A stretch of DNA of 64,000 bases from Anisakis pegreffii (GCA_035041965.1 JAPYMA010001168.1:1-64000); one strand, 5' to 3'. Positions 42,601 to 55,281 are shown, counted from the stretch's first letter. The notes: a model not told the origin generated them from the letters alone. Numbers and translations are program-made.

Positions 42601-45600
42601 AAATTTCCATCATCCATATTCGCTCACAATCAGTGAAATTAGTCCATTGAAATTCGTGAACTTTAAAATGATTGATTCAATTAAATAGTCGCAGCGGCGT
42701 CTCAAAATTACTTCGAAATAAGAACGACCATATAGTTGTCAGAGCGAGCTACTGCAGACATTCAAATATCTCATAATCACATTTGAGAAATATTTTCGCG
42801 TCAACAATTAAAATAGGAAATCGCATAATTTCCCTAACGTCGCACAACTGGTCCAATAAAACGCATCATTATTCGTGCCGTAACAAAGTAGCACATTAAG
42901 TCGGCTTATTGAACTGCTTCTAAATCTTGAATGCGATCATGCGAAGTATAACTAATAAACAATTATCGAATATGATTTCAACTTCAAAGTGTGAATTCCT
43001 ACCAGAAATCTTTCATAATTAAAATCAGCCTCGAGAGGTGAGTATTCAGCATGAAAAGCTGGAGATTCATTACATTCAACGTGAACAGATTAGCAAAGAA
43101 GTCAAGTCAAAATCATTTCTATTGCGATGTTTTGCCCAAATACAACAAAAGAGCTAATCAATCTCGATGCAGGCAGTATTCCCCCTTCAAAAAGCCGGTG
43201 AAATGTAAACTATGCGGTGAAATTACGCATAGGTGATAATTTTTGTCGTCATGAAAAGGAACTGCGAAAGAAAAGACCAAAAAGACCAATGGTTATCAAC
43301 TTAGATCACACCGGATCACGCGGATACTGATAAATCCGTTTAAGCCTAAGGCTCAGCCTGACTCCAGTCTAGCATGCGCCTGAGCTTGAGATCATCCCAT
43401 AGCTGATATATTCACGTTTAGACCGATCGAACGAGACCCGATTACTAAATGCTAATGTGTTCGAAAGTACCATCGCGCAGTATTTATATCATTTCCCTCC
43501 TATTCCTCTCATTTTCTTTCAATTGCCTCATATAAATGACTGTTATTGTCACTCACCTATAAATATTACAGCACACGATCGCACAACAACCCATCATTTG
43601 AAGACATCTTCCTCTTTGAAATTATCCCAGAACAAAATGTAGAGGAGAGAAGATTCACAGGAGAAAATTTCCGAAAAAGAACAAATCTTCCGAAATTCGT
43701 CCTTGCCTAGGGCAAAAGAAAAGAATTTCCCCTACCAATCCAACGATGACAAATCGGAAACGACTGCAAAAAGAAGATGCAAAAGAAAAAAATCAAACAC
43801 ATCGCCTAAATGCGTTGAATTTAACGAGTCAAAAGTAATTGGAGTAATTTAAGTGTAATATTAGTAAAATCGTTTGAGAGCGAACAGTGCAATATTATTA
43901 TAGTAACAGAAAACAAGTTGAAAAACGTTGCATCGTGATCAGTTGATGACGACGACGATGATGCATTAGGGAGAACGAGTTTTCAAAAACTTTAAAAAAT
44001 CACATTACATGACATTATATAACAACTACAAATGTATTTCATTTAATCATTTTATCACACAGACCAATAACAAAACTAACGTCAAAAACAACAAATAATA
44101 CTGCCTTAACAACATCCTGATAGCTAGAGGCGTAGACTCACTGAGAAAAGGAAAATGAAAAGTGGAAATGAGAGAGGAACACAGAAAGGAATGGGGATAT
44201 AATATTTTGAAAAAAAAACGAAAAATCCATCTCAGTATCTAGGCCCAAACCCGCTTGATGTTTAGGCTCCCCTCCTGTCTCGAAACAATACTCCTAACTA
44301 TGCCCTTGTTATATGTCTTACCAACCCTTCCCATCTTCCTCAAACTGGTCATTCTTAAAGAAAAAATGCTCAAAATTCCCTCTCAAAGAAATTCCTTGCC
44401 TTTTTTGAAACGATTCCCTGCCTCCCTTCAAGTAGCACATTCAAATTCTATCCATTTCAATGGGTTTCTTCTAAAGGAATACCAAATTATGAAATGAACA
44501 ACAACAGCACATTAGAGAATTCAATTCGGCAAATCCATACGAAACGTGAATCCAATCTCGAAGACAATAACTTCACTGGATAGGATCTATACTTCTTTAA
44601 ATGGACCTCTCATAAATCACTTTGTTCAATTCATCAATTGATAGCAATAACATTGAATAAATTCTCTGATTTCAATAACTCTAATTTTACTCCTCCCTTT
44701 GATATCGCTTATAATTTATGTGACTAATACCAACCGAAACATCAATCATAACCGAAGATCATAAAACATTTCTTACAAATAATTAATGAAATAACACAAC
44801 CATTACGTAAAAATACCAGCGCACAATGGCTACAATACAAACGCACGAAAGCAAAAGCAAAAAACAAAGCGAAAGAATCTCTGAGAACGTTCATTCATTC
44901 ATTTCTTCGTTCAATCAGCAATTTTTCTAATATTTCAAATTCGAGCACTGAAAAAGAAATCAACTTCTAATAATAGTAAATGGAATGGAATGGAATGAAA
45001 TGAAATGAAAATGAAAAACGATCATTCCATTCTCTATCAAATCGAACAGAACGAGTTTAGAGTGCCGCGCGAACAAACATTAACGTGGAAAAAGAAGAAT
45101 ATTCCATTGCAATGAAACCGTAATTTTACGATAAGTTGAGAAAAATCGCGAAAAAACACAACAAAAAACAAAAACAAATGAGTGAAGCAAAAAACAAAAT
45201 GACGACCTCAACTGATGAGAGATATAAAGGTAATCAACGATGAATACTATAACTATTCGTTTCGATTCCATTCATTTTTATGAGCAAATCTAATCACTTC
45301 CAAAAAAAACGGCAATTATCTTAAAAGGACACTGAAGAAAAGCTGAACTCTCATAATCATCATCTTCAGAGAAAATTGAAACTATTACTGACGACGACCG
45401 ATTTCAATTATTCCATTTTATTAGAATTGACTGTTGACGAGAGGAAAACGTTAGAGTACATAAAATCGAACTGAACCGAAATGAAATGAAACGAACCGAA
45501 TGAAATTCAGAATTGAATTCGGAACGCAGTCAAATTATCTATCGTCCACTACAAATTCATTGCTCTTATTAGGTTTCATCACGTTCATTCATTCATTAAT

Positions 45601-48117
45601 GTCTTCTACAACGGCAATAACATCAGCAAAAACCTCCTCAACAACACATTAAGCGAATAATACGCTACTAAAATTAACGTTTTCATCAATAAAAATCCCT
45701 TTATTTTAAACAACACTAATCACACTGGAATCAAACTAATACAACGAGAATACTTTTACGAAACGAAACAAACAACTATTCAAGATTTTTAAAAAATGCT
45801 TTACACTACCGTATAAAAACCTATGAAAATTCCATAACAATGAAGCAATATGAGCATACTCATATTATTACTATACATGAATTATTATTACTTCTTCTTC
45901 TGCTTTCGTTAGTTTTGCGCAGTGGTTCTCATACGGGATGACATTACCCATTTTAGGCAATCTGGAGGTGTCAAGGGGTAATGGAGGGGGTTGGGAAATT
46001 ACTGTTTCGTCAGTCGCTATGTTTCAATCGATCGCCATCGTAAAGGTGTTTTTTTAACTTGGATAAACTCTCCATTCTCCTATTTTCGGTGTTTCATCAG
46101 CTCTTCCAAGCCTGACAGAGTTATCATTTGTTTGAACAAGGTTTTCATTCGTTTTAAGAGAATTCTCATTCTTTTCCTTGCTGTTGTAATCGCCCTCATG
46201 ACTTTTATCACCAAAAGTGTTCTCTTCTGCTAATTTCTCATTCATTTCACTCAACAATCAAAGTCAAATTCTCATTCTATCAAATACACTCTATAATTGA
46301 TCATTTGACTCTCGAACATTGTTGTGCAATATCATTCAATTGTTGTATTGTTGACTTCGGTTGTCAACACTCGTCAACGTATCAAGTAAATAGTGTATGT
46401 CACAGAATAAGAATTTGATTGTAACTGTTAAGCGAAATGAGACGAAGTGAATGATAAAAAGTCACGAAGAGAACGGTATTCTCATGCAATAGCTATGAGA
46501 GTGAATACAACACGTCTGAAAAGAATGAGAATCCATCTGAATCAGCATGAAGTGAGCGTGTCACAGACAATAGCTTCCATGTAATCATAATCAATTGCAA
46601 TACTGAGCAACACAATGGTTTAGGACAGTGATTATCATTGGAAGTGAAATTACCCGTTTCGTGTAATTTAAGGTTGTCGGAAGGGAGTGGAGGTAACGGC
46701 GACCTGCCAGATCATCAAAAGGGGTAATGAGCACCCGAACGTGAGAACCACTGGCTTTGTGCAAGACAGATGGTTGGCTGGTTGGCCGCAGAATAAGGAT
46801 AATGTAAATTTACGATATTATTGGTGATAACCGAAAGGCATAACACCATATAGATCGTTGAGTCGTAATGATTTATTATAACTGCTAATTGAATGAACAG
46901 ATCAACTATACCTCCTCAACAAGAATAACCGCAAAAAGTATCTTATCGTTAGTGTAACTCTCGCCCATCACTACAAGAAACTACCTGCGAGAAATTATCA
47001 GCGAAACGCAATAATGCAAAGTGACAAGTGACAGATACGATGAGGGCAATCGTAAATTTTGATGAATGATTACAGATCTGTGCATATGGTTTGGATGATA
47101 ACATAAGATCACTTTATGAAGAGATATTATAAATAACACATAAAACTATGAATATGAATACGAATAACCTTGTATCATCAACCCGTCGTTGTAAATTACT
47201 CATTCCGCACGATGGACAGATGATCGGAGGAGGCTATCTAAGGTCAAAATTCCTTTTATTACCTTATTTACCTTCTAATAATGGACTCACCCACTCATTC
47301 CTAATTAATATTATCATCGCTGTTGCCACATGACCACCATCTACCTGCGCCGACAATAACAAACTAGTGAAGAAATGTGCCAATAACCAAATGATAAGGG
47401 GATTGACTAAGAAAATTATAAAACAAACACAACTCTTTCCATATCTTTACTAAACAGTTTCAGTTTCATGGTAAACTCCTGTAAACATTACGAAATATGA
47501 TCATGAAGTCAACACATCAACTTTCGGATAATCGGATGGATCACTGACTGCGGCAATCGCAACGATCAATTTTTAGAACTGAACATCCTCAAAAAAGATT
47601 ATTACTAACGAGTTCACATAATCAAACTAAAAGCATTCCAAGGGAATAATTAACCATATCCATATCCTTCCAGGTATATGTATATATCATTCTATCATTA
47701 CACACATCAGATAATTTTATTCACTTGTTGAAAATATAATAATACTAATAATAGCAATAGCAATATCATTTCGCAAACAAATTTCACGATCGTACTACTG
47801 TCACAACCTCATAATGAAGTCACCAATTGAAACAATTATTCATAATGTGTTGCTGAATTAGATCAACTCCAAAAAATGAATAAATCTCACAAGTTTGTGA
47901 CCTTCCCTTGTCATCTGCACTACATTTCCATCTATCTGACAATGTTGAACGTTTTCATAACAATCCCACAAATTTGTTTGAAAAAGAGAACGCTTGAAAA
48001 TATTTCCTATACCTTTGTTTTGAGTTCAGATTTTGAACGTTTGTGGCTGCTAGGAGAAGGTGATTTAGGAGAGAAGCGGTTGTCAGATGTCGCAGATGAT
48101 ACCCACAGGTTCAACAT
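12164..48117 (-). CDS. wdr62: WDR62/MAPKBP1-family WD40 scaffold protein
   Basis: A chain of 35 exons from 41785 down to the TGA at 12164-12166 keeps phase at every junction (6522 nt). Adding the ATG exon at 48013-48117 gives about 2208 aa. The N-terminal half matches WDR62/MAPKBP1 blade by blade: ERVIG...[101 protein letters not shown] and CIFVWRLSN. The C-terminal half is low-complexity, Ser/Asn/Gln-rich and much longer than in vertebrates (about 1500 aa total). It ends with a predicted helical segment, [17 protein letters not shown], like the helix that ends MAPKBP1. In other animals these proteins sit at the centrosome or spindle pole and scaffold JNK signalling. Introns range from under 100 bases to many kilobases, and four MITEs sit in its transcribed or upstream DNA. 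Confidence 0.9.
14132..18740 (-). other. 4.6-kb intron of the WDR62-like gene
   Basis: The intron joins phase 1 at 18741 to the large exon at 14131. It is AT-rich, with short ORFs on both strands that lack domains or paired splice sites. I see no recognisable element in it. Confidence 0.7.
25171..25524 (+). other. Candidate nested ORF, 117 codons
   Basis: This plus-strand frame lies inside the WDR62 intron between exons 26416 and 24554. It reads like protein: helical and amphipathic, with [20 protein letters not shown] and [20 protein letters not shown], ending in a Gln/Ser-rich tail and stop. The first ATG is some way in, since the open frame starts at TTG. No domain is recognised, and no upstream exon could be joined with certainty. 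It may be a pseudogene exon or a chance ORF. Confidence 0.3.
27418..28174. mobile_element. hAT-type MITE, copy 1
   Basis: The element begins CAGTGGTTCTCA at 27418 and ends with the matching inverted terminus GTGAGAAGCATTG at 28174. It is flanked by a perfect 8-bp target duplication, ATGTAGAG (27410-27417 and 28175-28182), the mark of hAT transposition. It is 757 bp and encodes no transposase. The centre holds the family's inverted arms and the hairpin TGTTGAC/GTCAACA. It fills most of the intron between the exons at 28247 and 27209. Confidence 0.92.
33817..33960. repeat. Direct duplicate pair, member 1
   Basis: This ~145-bp stretch resembles 34431-34578. Shared words include AAAATACTC, AGTACTTACAAAA, TAATTCTTCATAAGAA and AATATTAACATATAA. 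It lies just downstream of the exon at 33692, reading in the gene direction from the right. Confidence 0.75.
34431..34578. repeat. Direct duplicate pair, member 2
   Basis: This is the second member of the pair described at 33817-33960, about 610 bases away. It lies in the intron between the exons at 34684 and 33692. The copies differ by scattered substitutions and small indels. Confidence 0.75.
35826..41785 (-). other. wdr62: WDR62-like gene: exons for the two WD40 propellers
   Basis: Seventeen exons: 41694-41785, 41302-41422, 41032-41142, 40056-40172, 39822-39935, 39570-39722, 38913-39133, 38538-38700, 38153-38263, 37975-38077, 37651-37753, 37413-37510, 37104-37258, 36754-36831, 36475-36660, 36061-36209 and 35826-35978. 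They encode about 740 residues with repeated WD-type strands and GH/D-W(F/L) ends, in the order seen in WDR62. Most introns end TTTCAG. The 39722 exon appears to use CTGAG as its acceptor, because the nearer TTTAG would bring a stop. Insertions between blades are short. Both propellers look complete from the first AYPAG strand to the last VWRLSN strand. Confidence 0.9.
43051..43236 (+). other. Weak ORF with one Cys-x2-Cys-x4-His motif
   Basis: A 61-codon frame from an ATG ends just after [12 protein letters not shown]. That is the first half of a CCHC-like knuckle, and the next Cys ([12 protein letters not shown]) is only readable in another frame. Composition is less AT-rich than its surroundings. 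It could be the remains of a gag-like or zinc-finger gene, but no family can be assigned. Confidence 0.25.
45920..46753. mobile_element. hAT-type MITE, copy 2
   Basis: This is the longest copy (834 bp) and has clean 12-bp terminal inverted repeats, CAGTGGTTCTCA and TGAGAACCACTG. The flanks GTTTTGCG and GCTTTGTG agree at six of eight positions, so the target duplication has aged. The middle is nearly identical to copies 1, 3 and 4. The right third contains a segment shortened in copy 1 and missing from copy 3. Confidence 0.92.
48013..48117 (-). other. wdr62: Candidate first coding exon of the WDR62-like gene
   Basis: On the minus strand, an ATG in a good context (A at -3) opens 35 codons rich in Ser, Lys and Pro ([16 protein letters not shown] then KSELKTK). 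It ends AAG at a GTATAG donor. No AG acceptor lies between the nearest upstream in-frame stop and the ATG, so it fits an initial exon. It ends in phase 0 and the propeller exon at 41785 starts in phase 0. Ser/Lys-rich leaders are usual before the first blade in this family. A plus-strand ORF overlaps it but is less convincing. Confidence 0.6.
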
Positions 48118-48573
48118 GGTTCGGATTATCAGATTATTCAGAAATAATTCATCATCAACAACAACAGATCAGCAGCAATCTGACGACTAATCGATGATCA
48201 ACTCAACTGCATCAGATCACATGTTCAAACAGTAACCGCAGAAATCAATCGAATTACTTTGCAAAGCTTAAACGCAAACTTCACCACGTCGCATTTCATT
48301 CAATATGAGGCATTGATCGCATCATGCTTCACACTCTCTTATCAGCAGCAGTACACAGTCCCACTATCGATGCTCAAACACCAAACACATCAAGCTAACA
48401 CAAACACATCAATTCCTCTCTTGTCAGCTTATATCGTCGTCGTTTTCAAATAAAATTCTGCCTCTCACCCACAGCCATATAACATCAACACTGAGAAGCG
48501 ATCAATAGCACCAGTTTTGGTACCACTAGCTACTGCAATTCCACTTTATAATCATCTGTCAATTGGCGGATGA

Positions 48574-48777
48574 TTATGAATTTTGAAGAAAATTACTCTC
48601 TTTACTCGAAACTGTATCATCCTTCTCATCATCAGAAGTACTCAACTCAAAATAACTCGTTCTTGACAAAAAAGTACCGCTTGAAGATAATTCTGCCGAA
48701 AAAAACCTAGTTTCCAACGAATTAAAACGCTCATTATACAGAAATGATGATGTATTTATGTACGGTATAGGGGACAC
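48574..48777 (-). other. Candidate Ser/Asp-rich exon
   Basis: The minus strand is open for 67 codons after a pyrimidine-rich tract and AAG acceptor-like site at ~48773. It encodes a Ser/Thr-rich stretch with STSDDEKDDTVSSKE, then stops at 48574. A GTAATT donor could end it earlier. The style resembles the disordered parts of the WDR62-like protein, but the phase does not fit the known exons. Confidence 0.25.
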
Positions 48778-49252
48778 TTCAGTCGAAAAAAATTCTCATT
48801 TGCTATACGCCAGTAGCAAACGACAACAATGACAATCACAACTAATTACTACTTGAAGAAATAATTTTTGAAAGTAAAAACATTTTCAAAATACAAACCA
48901 ATCATTAAATCATTCATTCTTCAATGTTAATTCTCAGTCATCGACATTCATCATTCATGTGAGCACAGCAGAATATTCCCAACAAAAATTGCAGTTAATA
49001 TCAGAAACATTAACGTCTTTGAGACGGTAACATGAATAAGAATTGCTGCTGCAGTATTATAACGATCACATGAACAATATAAATGTCATAATTTAAAAAA
49101 GCATTATCGCAAAATTGATTTAAGATTATATCGTCGCTGTTCAACTCCGACGAAAAGGAGGGAACATAATGAAAGAAACGTATGATGAATGCATGACATA
49201 AGATATGAGACATAAGACATGACACAAGGTAAGCTAAAAAAGGTATACGAAT

Positions 49253-49280
49253 CAGGTAAGACAGGTAAGGCAGGTAAGAC
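49253..49280 (+). repeat. Triple 9-bp repeat matching the 5' splice-site consensus
   Basis: CAGGTAAGA, CAGGTAAGG and CAGGTAAGA occur head to tail. Each is a perfect U1-complementary donor on the plus strand. A looser GACATAAGA-type repeat lies just to the left (49190-49230). Confidence 0.85.
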
Positions 49281-52033
49281 AAGTAGATCGCTTCGTCGAG
49301 GTGACATGCAAACGAAATAACGACGACATTAAACGACGAAGGATATGAACGAGTCACAAATGAGGCACAAAATATGATTCAGTAAGTAGTATTCTATCGA
49401 ATTGAAGAAACCAAATACAGACGGACGATCATTTACAAACGAAGGATGATACAAACGCAATAATCATTTTCATATTTTCATTCACTCAATCGTTTATTCA
49501 AATATCCATCCACCCATCCTTTCATAAATAAGCACAAAAGCAATTTGACTCTTTTCGCTGCTTATTGTTAGATGATCATCCATCTGTGCGACTGCTGACT
49601 CATTTCGGATTATAAATTTGACAATGATGATGACGCTGTTCGGTGTTGAACACAATCAGTAAGTAGCATAATGCAGTGCATAATGATGCCGTCGATTTAT
49701 AGGTGATTTGAGGTCTATTTTGAGACTATTGCGGATAGATGGATATCGATGTGGATGTGTTGTACATTAATAAGAGATATTAGAGACGTGGGGATGGATG
49801 GATGGATGGATATGGATGGTGGTTACGTGAGTGAAGTGATTAGCGAAAAGAATGACAAAAAAGACCAGTTATGCAGAGCTATCGATCACATGTGGAGGAT
49901 GCATAGAGCTAGCATTTGTAAATGTGTTGTTTGTTAAGAGCCATCGAGGTTTTTTATGGGAAAGAGAGGATCCACCTGAATAATACTAACAACATATATG
50001 TTAGATAATATCCGCCGCGTGTTTCACGCTCACTGATCAATGATCTGATCTGAGAGGATATGCAACAAAGAGCTGCTTTAACAGATCGATTCACACACAC
50101 ACACACATATCTGTCTGTCCCAGATATCCTATATCCAGTTCATTCATTCACTTACTGAGGATATATGTAGGTATGTACTTACTGAGTAGTCGCTACTGAA
50201 TGAAGAGCAATTGGATTTTTAATTGGTGAACTTTTGTCGAGGTTTTGAAATCGCAAAACATTTCCTTCCACTCAAATCAAAAACCTACACACGACATTTT
50301 TCTTTGCCGCTCTATAATTAAACTTGTTAGATAGTATGTTTGACGTCAACGTGCATGCATGACTCACTGTTGATCTTGTAATCGGAAACTGATCATTTGA
50401 ACTCACTGAATGAATGAATCAGTTTTACAATAACATATTCCAAGATATTTATAACTCTATGACTAAATGCAATCCTCCGCTGTTCAACACTCAACATTTA
50501 TTCAATATATTTATCTCTAAGCCTTTCTCATTTCATATTCATTTTATACCATCAAAAAATGATAACAATTTGAAGCATTCGCTATCAATACAGTTATCTC
50601 TTACATGGAATCAAATGATATGAAGATATCGTCAAAAAGGAGGAGGGTCGTTTATGCAAAAAGAAAAAAGAGAGGAATAAAAAAATCTGGAGAGCAGCTT
50701 GCTAGATCGACGCTATAAAAGCTGAAGAAGATGCAGAAGATTAAGTTGATCAAGATAAACGCACTTTTCGCTCAACAATTCTGCAAAACGGCTTATTGTA
50801 TATGGCGATAGACAGATATATCTTGCAGATAAAATTCATCCGCCCGTCTCAAAACGAATTCTGGACTAACTAGAAATGTTTCCCTCATAATTAGCATTCA
50901 GAATCTATCAAATCTGCAAAATTAAAGTAAAGCTCACAATAATAAATCTTGCTTTGACAATAAATGATGTTCTTGTAAAGTCAGCTAATTGTACAATAAA
51001 CAAAATTTATTGTAAACAAACAAAACTCGTCAAAAAACAACTGCAGAACAGAACGAGAGTATCGAATTACCTCAACAATAAACACTGTATTACTTACTTT
51101 CACTAAACGATCTTCTCATAAAATGCACTCACTGACCGATTCACTGACAAAGACCAATATGAATATACAAAAGCAAATTAACATAAATCAATAAATTATA
51201 AAACTCGAAAAGTTTCCATCCAACACCTGCAAAGTACTATATCACCGTTACCGTTAAAAGCAACAATACGAAAAAGTGAATTAATTTAATCAAATGAGCA
51301 TTCCTCTGAACTAATTTGTCGGAAAGCATCATTCATATAGTGATATCTTTCAACTCATTGAAGACTTCCACTAATTCGATTATATAAAATCAAATCAAAT
51401 TGTCCCACTACAAATGAAATCAAGCGAAGATTGTTGCAATATACAAAACGAAATACGAAATCGCAAATTGACGGTTAATGATTGAATCAATTAATACTAC
51501 TACAATACAACTGAAGAAATCATCAACTAAAATGAAGTAAGACAAAAGATTAAATTCGAAATGTCAAAACCAGAAGAGGATGAACCATAATTTATTATAA
51601 ACTGAATCAGAATGATGACAGAATTTCAAAGAGAACATAAAATGCATTACTGCCCAGTGCAAAACGCACTTCATTCATTCGTTATTCAGCATGAATTCGT
51701 ATATAATCCATTTCAAATGTTGTTCATTAAAGTTAATGTTTATGTTGTTGCTAGATGTAACATATGGGCATCAGATGCTGAACATGATCGAAACTGCAAC
51801 CAAAATTTCAATAAATGTGAACTAGATTAGATTAGATAAGAATCGAACCTTCCTTCTGGCTTCTGTTATTCATATGACAATAGACGACGAAACCGTAAGC
51901 AAATCAGACGAAATCAATGCAAATATAATGAAATTCGGTAACGAAGACGACAATAATAAATATTTCATATCATGAAATCAATTCGACATATGGATTCGCC
52001 ACATATTTTGCTGATCAAATCAATTGATACGAG

Positions 52034-52034
<1 letters not shown>

Positions 52035-52076
<42 letters not shown>
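52035..52076. repeat. ATT trinucleotide microsatellite
   Basis: This is an uninterrupted TAT/ATT run of 14 units. It lies in non-coding DNA upstream of the 48.1-kb start. Confidence 0.97.
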
Positions 52077-53267
52077 CACACCTCGACATTATTATTCTCC
52101 TCATTATTCTTATTATCCGTAGACACATTCACATTACCAATGATAAAGATCAAAACCAAAGCGAGATCAGATCCTATGTTAAATTTCGAACGGCAAAGCT
52201 TTAAGATTTCTCCAAAAGATATGTTGTTATTGATGACAGATGACCTAATATTAAACACATTATAACCACTGAAATGAACTAACTGTCTTTTTGTTCCATA
52301 CGGAACACGAACATGAAATGAATTTCAGATGAAATTATTTCGCATTTATTTCATTTCTACAGACAATGAGGCATAGAATATGCATGGAAATGCATTCGAT
52401 TCGTATGGATATAAGTACCTTTGAATGGATATTACTATTTTTGACGTGTTCTTTACCGATTAATGAAGAAGAATATTTCATTTCATGCATATCAACAGAG
52501 GTATAAAACGTTGCACATAAACACTGCCCTTTTGATACAGCAGCAACAAACATTCTCTTCGCTTTGCTTTTTTTCAAGAACAACGAAAAAAAGAATCAGA
52601 ACTTTTTCTGTAAATGATCAAAAAAACGACGAAATTGTAAGAGATGAACATAAGAAATTGGAGAAGAAGTACTCCATGAATATCTGAATAACGCACAAGA
52701 GGAGTGTTTGTGAATGCTTGAAAGTGATGATACTGGCTAAACGAATCGAGCGAGTGCATCAAACGTAGCACAACAACACTTCCAACCAAATTCTGTGCTT
52801 GTTCAGAAATCGTCAAAAGAAAGGAATTCATTCACATTCACCATTTTTTTCACGATCAATTTCACAATAATTTCACATCTCTCAAAACCGCTGAACAAAT
52901 CAGTCAATGCAGTATATTTTCGAATCCTTTTTTCTAAGAGCAAAAGCATACGATTAAAAATGAGATTTTATTCATACCACAAATAGAATTTGCTCAAAAA
53001 ATACACAAACAAATCAGGATTTCAAGAAATGATTCTGGAATTTTTCAATTGAATGAACACTCGTCGACTGATCCAGTGCGCTATAATTGTTGCCACAGCT
53101 TGAACAATGAATCATACGAACCCGAGTGATATTGACACTACCATACCATAATGACAACAACAAGATTTGAGAAGAAAAATCCCTTCCAACAAAACTATCA
53201 AAACCTCAAATCAATCAAAAAAATCAGACCTATAGAGAGTCTAAAGCTACAATTGTACTGTACAAAG

Positions 53268-53949
53268 CAGCGGCTCTCATACGCGTAAACTTACCCATTT
53301 TGGGTAATTTGGAGATGTCAAGGAGTAATTAAGGGGGTCGAGAAATTAATATTTCGTACAGTTGCTATGTTTCGATTGAACGCCATCGTGAAGGTGTTTT
53401 TAAGTTGAATAAATTCTTCATTCTCCTATTTTCGGAGTGTTTCATTAGCTCGTCCGAGCCTATCAGGGTTTTCATTTGTCTGAACAAGGTTTTCATTCGT
53501 TTTAAGAGGATTCTCATTCTCTTCTTGCTGTTGTAATCGCTCTCATGACTTTTATCACCAAAAGTGTTCTCTTCTGCTAATTTCTCATTCATTTCACTCA
53601 ACAATCAAAGTCAAATTCTCATTCTATCAAATACACTCTATAATTGATCATTTGACTCTCGAACATTGTTGTGCAATATCATTCAATTGTTGTATTGTTG
53701 ACTTCGGTTGTCAACACTCGTCAACGTATCAAGTAAATAGTGTATGTCACAGAATAAGAATTTGATTGTAACTGTTAAGCGAAATGAGACGAAGTGAATG
53801 ATAAAAAGTCATGAAGAGAACGGTATTCTCATGCAATAGCTATGAGAGTGAATACAACACGTCTGAAAAGAATGAGAATCCATCTGAATCAGTATGAAGT
53901 GAGCGTGTCACAGACAATAGCTTCCATGCAATCATAATCAATTGCAATA
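53268..53949. mobile_element. hAT-type MITE, copy 3, right end missing
   Basis: The left end reads CAGCGGCTCTCAT and the body follows the family consensus to ATTGCAAT at ~53949. There the match stops abruptly, where copies 2 and 4 continue for about 150-170 bases to their terminus. It is therefore a truncated copy, and no target duplication can be shown. Confidence 0.88.
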
Positions 53950-55281
53950 ATTATCCTTTTTCAAGCGGTTTCATCTCTCATCTATCACGAACAATCGTAC
54001 TCTCTCCGACAACATCAGTACACCAATCAAAATTAGCTAATAGTAAGTTCCACCCTGACGATGAACTAACGATGAACTAAAACAAAAGTGTCTTAAAGCT
54101 GCTGCTGTCATGAAGCTGTGCATCTACTGTCCATCACTCTCACCAGATCCATAGCTTCTTTGCACTTTCTCTTATCAGTCTTATCATTTGTTTTCACCTA
54201 ATCATGGATAGTATGGCCTAATCTTATACGAATATTGGATTGGCTTTTTTTAATTAATTCGAAAGCACATCTCGCGTATGAAGACATCAATTATTGCTTC
54301 GGATTATGCTAGAAGCGTACTGATTTCTTATGAAGCACTCAGCGCGAGGATCATTCCAAGAATTATGTGACGGATTCCAAAGGCAAATTCAACAAATTCA
54401 AAGCATCAAATCAACAGCAACGATATTTCAAAATGGATGATGCAATATCTGCTGATCAAGGTCAGTGAAGGACATGTTGTGATTACAGCGGATTACTCAA
54501 AGAATCATCGCTCCAATCCTATGCCAAACACTAAATCGCGCATAATAAATTCACAGGACGCTGTAGCATCACTTCAAATTCATCACTATATTAACGAGAC
54601 AACATAGCAACTAACGTAAGAAAATCATTTTTTGAGAATAAACACGCTGATAGTAATAATTTGAGCAATATGAAAATCAATTGATCAATTGTGAGGAAAA
54701 TGAAAATCTTTAACAATAAAGACAACGAGACAGCGGACAATAATCATTACATGGATGTATTTACGAGATGAGATGAACACTATTCAACTCAATTCATTAC
54801 TCAAAAAACAAACTTGATACCAGATTCAAACTCACGTTGCATTTTCGATAACGTGGCACGAAGTCGACTTCCAACGAATCTGATGAGATCAGATCCATTT
54901 CACTGATAGCACTTATCAGTTAGCAGATAGGTTTTATCAGCAAAGTAGCGAATTAATAATAATAACACGGTTTACGACGATACAGTTAATATGAATTAAT
55001 CGAATTTTCGATGGAGTTGTTGATGTTGTTGTGGTTGTTGGATATGAAGAAAAGTGCATATAACTGAATTAATGATGAGGTTCGTTATCGCTGATATTCT
55101 CAAAATTCGATATGTGTAATGGTCAGCAACATTAAATTATCAATATCAGATCGTGCTCTCTAAAATCAAATTAAAACTTTAAGACGTTTACTATCATACT
55201 CGTGATCACAGTGCTGATCCGCGCGTGTCGAAATAATTGCAATTCTTTTCTTTTTTAAACGAGACGTACAAGGATGAGACA

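Larger units (their letters stand above)
41786..48012. other. Intron of the WDR62-like gene (48.1-kb start)
   Basis: This AT-rich DNA contains MITE copy 2 (45.92-46.75 kb), an ATT/AAT low-complexity tract at 42.24-42.37 kb, and a weak Cys-rich ORF at 43.05-43.24 kb. No other exon with convincing splice sites on either strand was found. Confidence 0.6.

Noticed and set aside
52035..52265. ORF containing a long Tyr run
   Set aside because: The Tyr run is a translated ATT microsatellite, not evidence of a gene.
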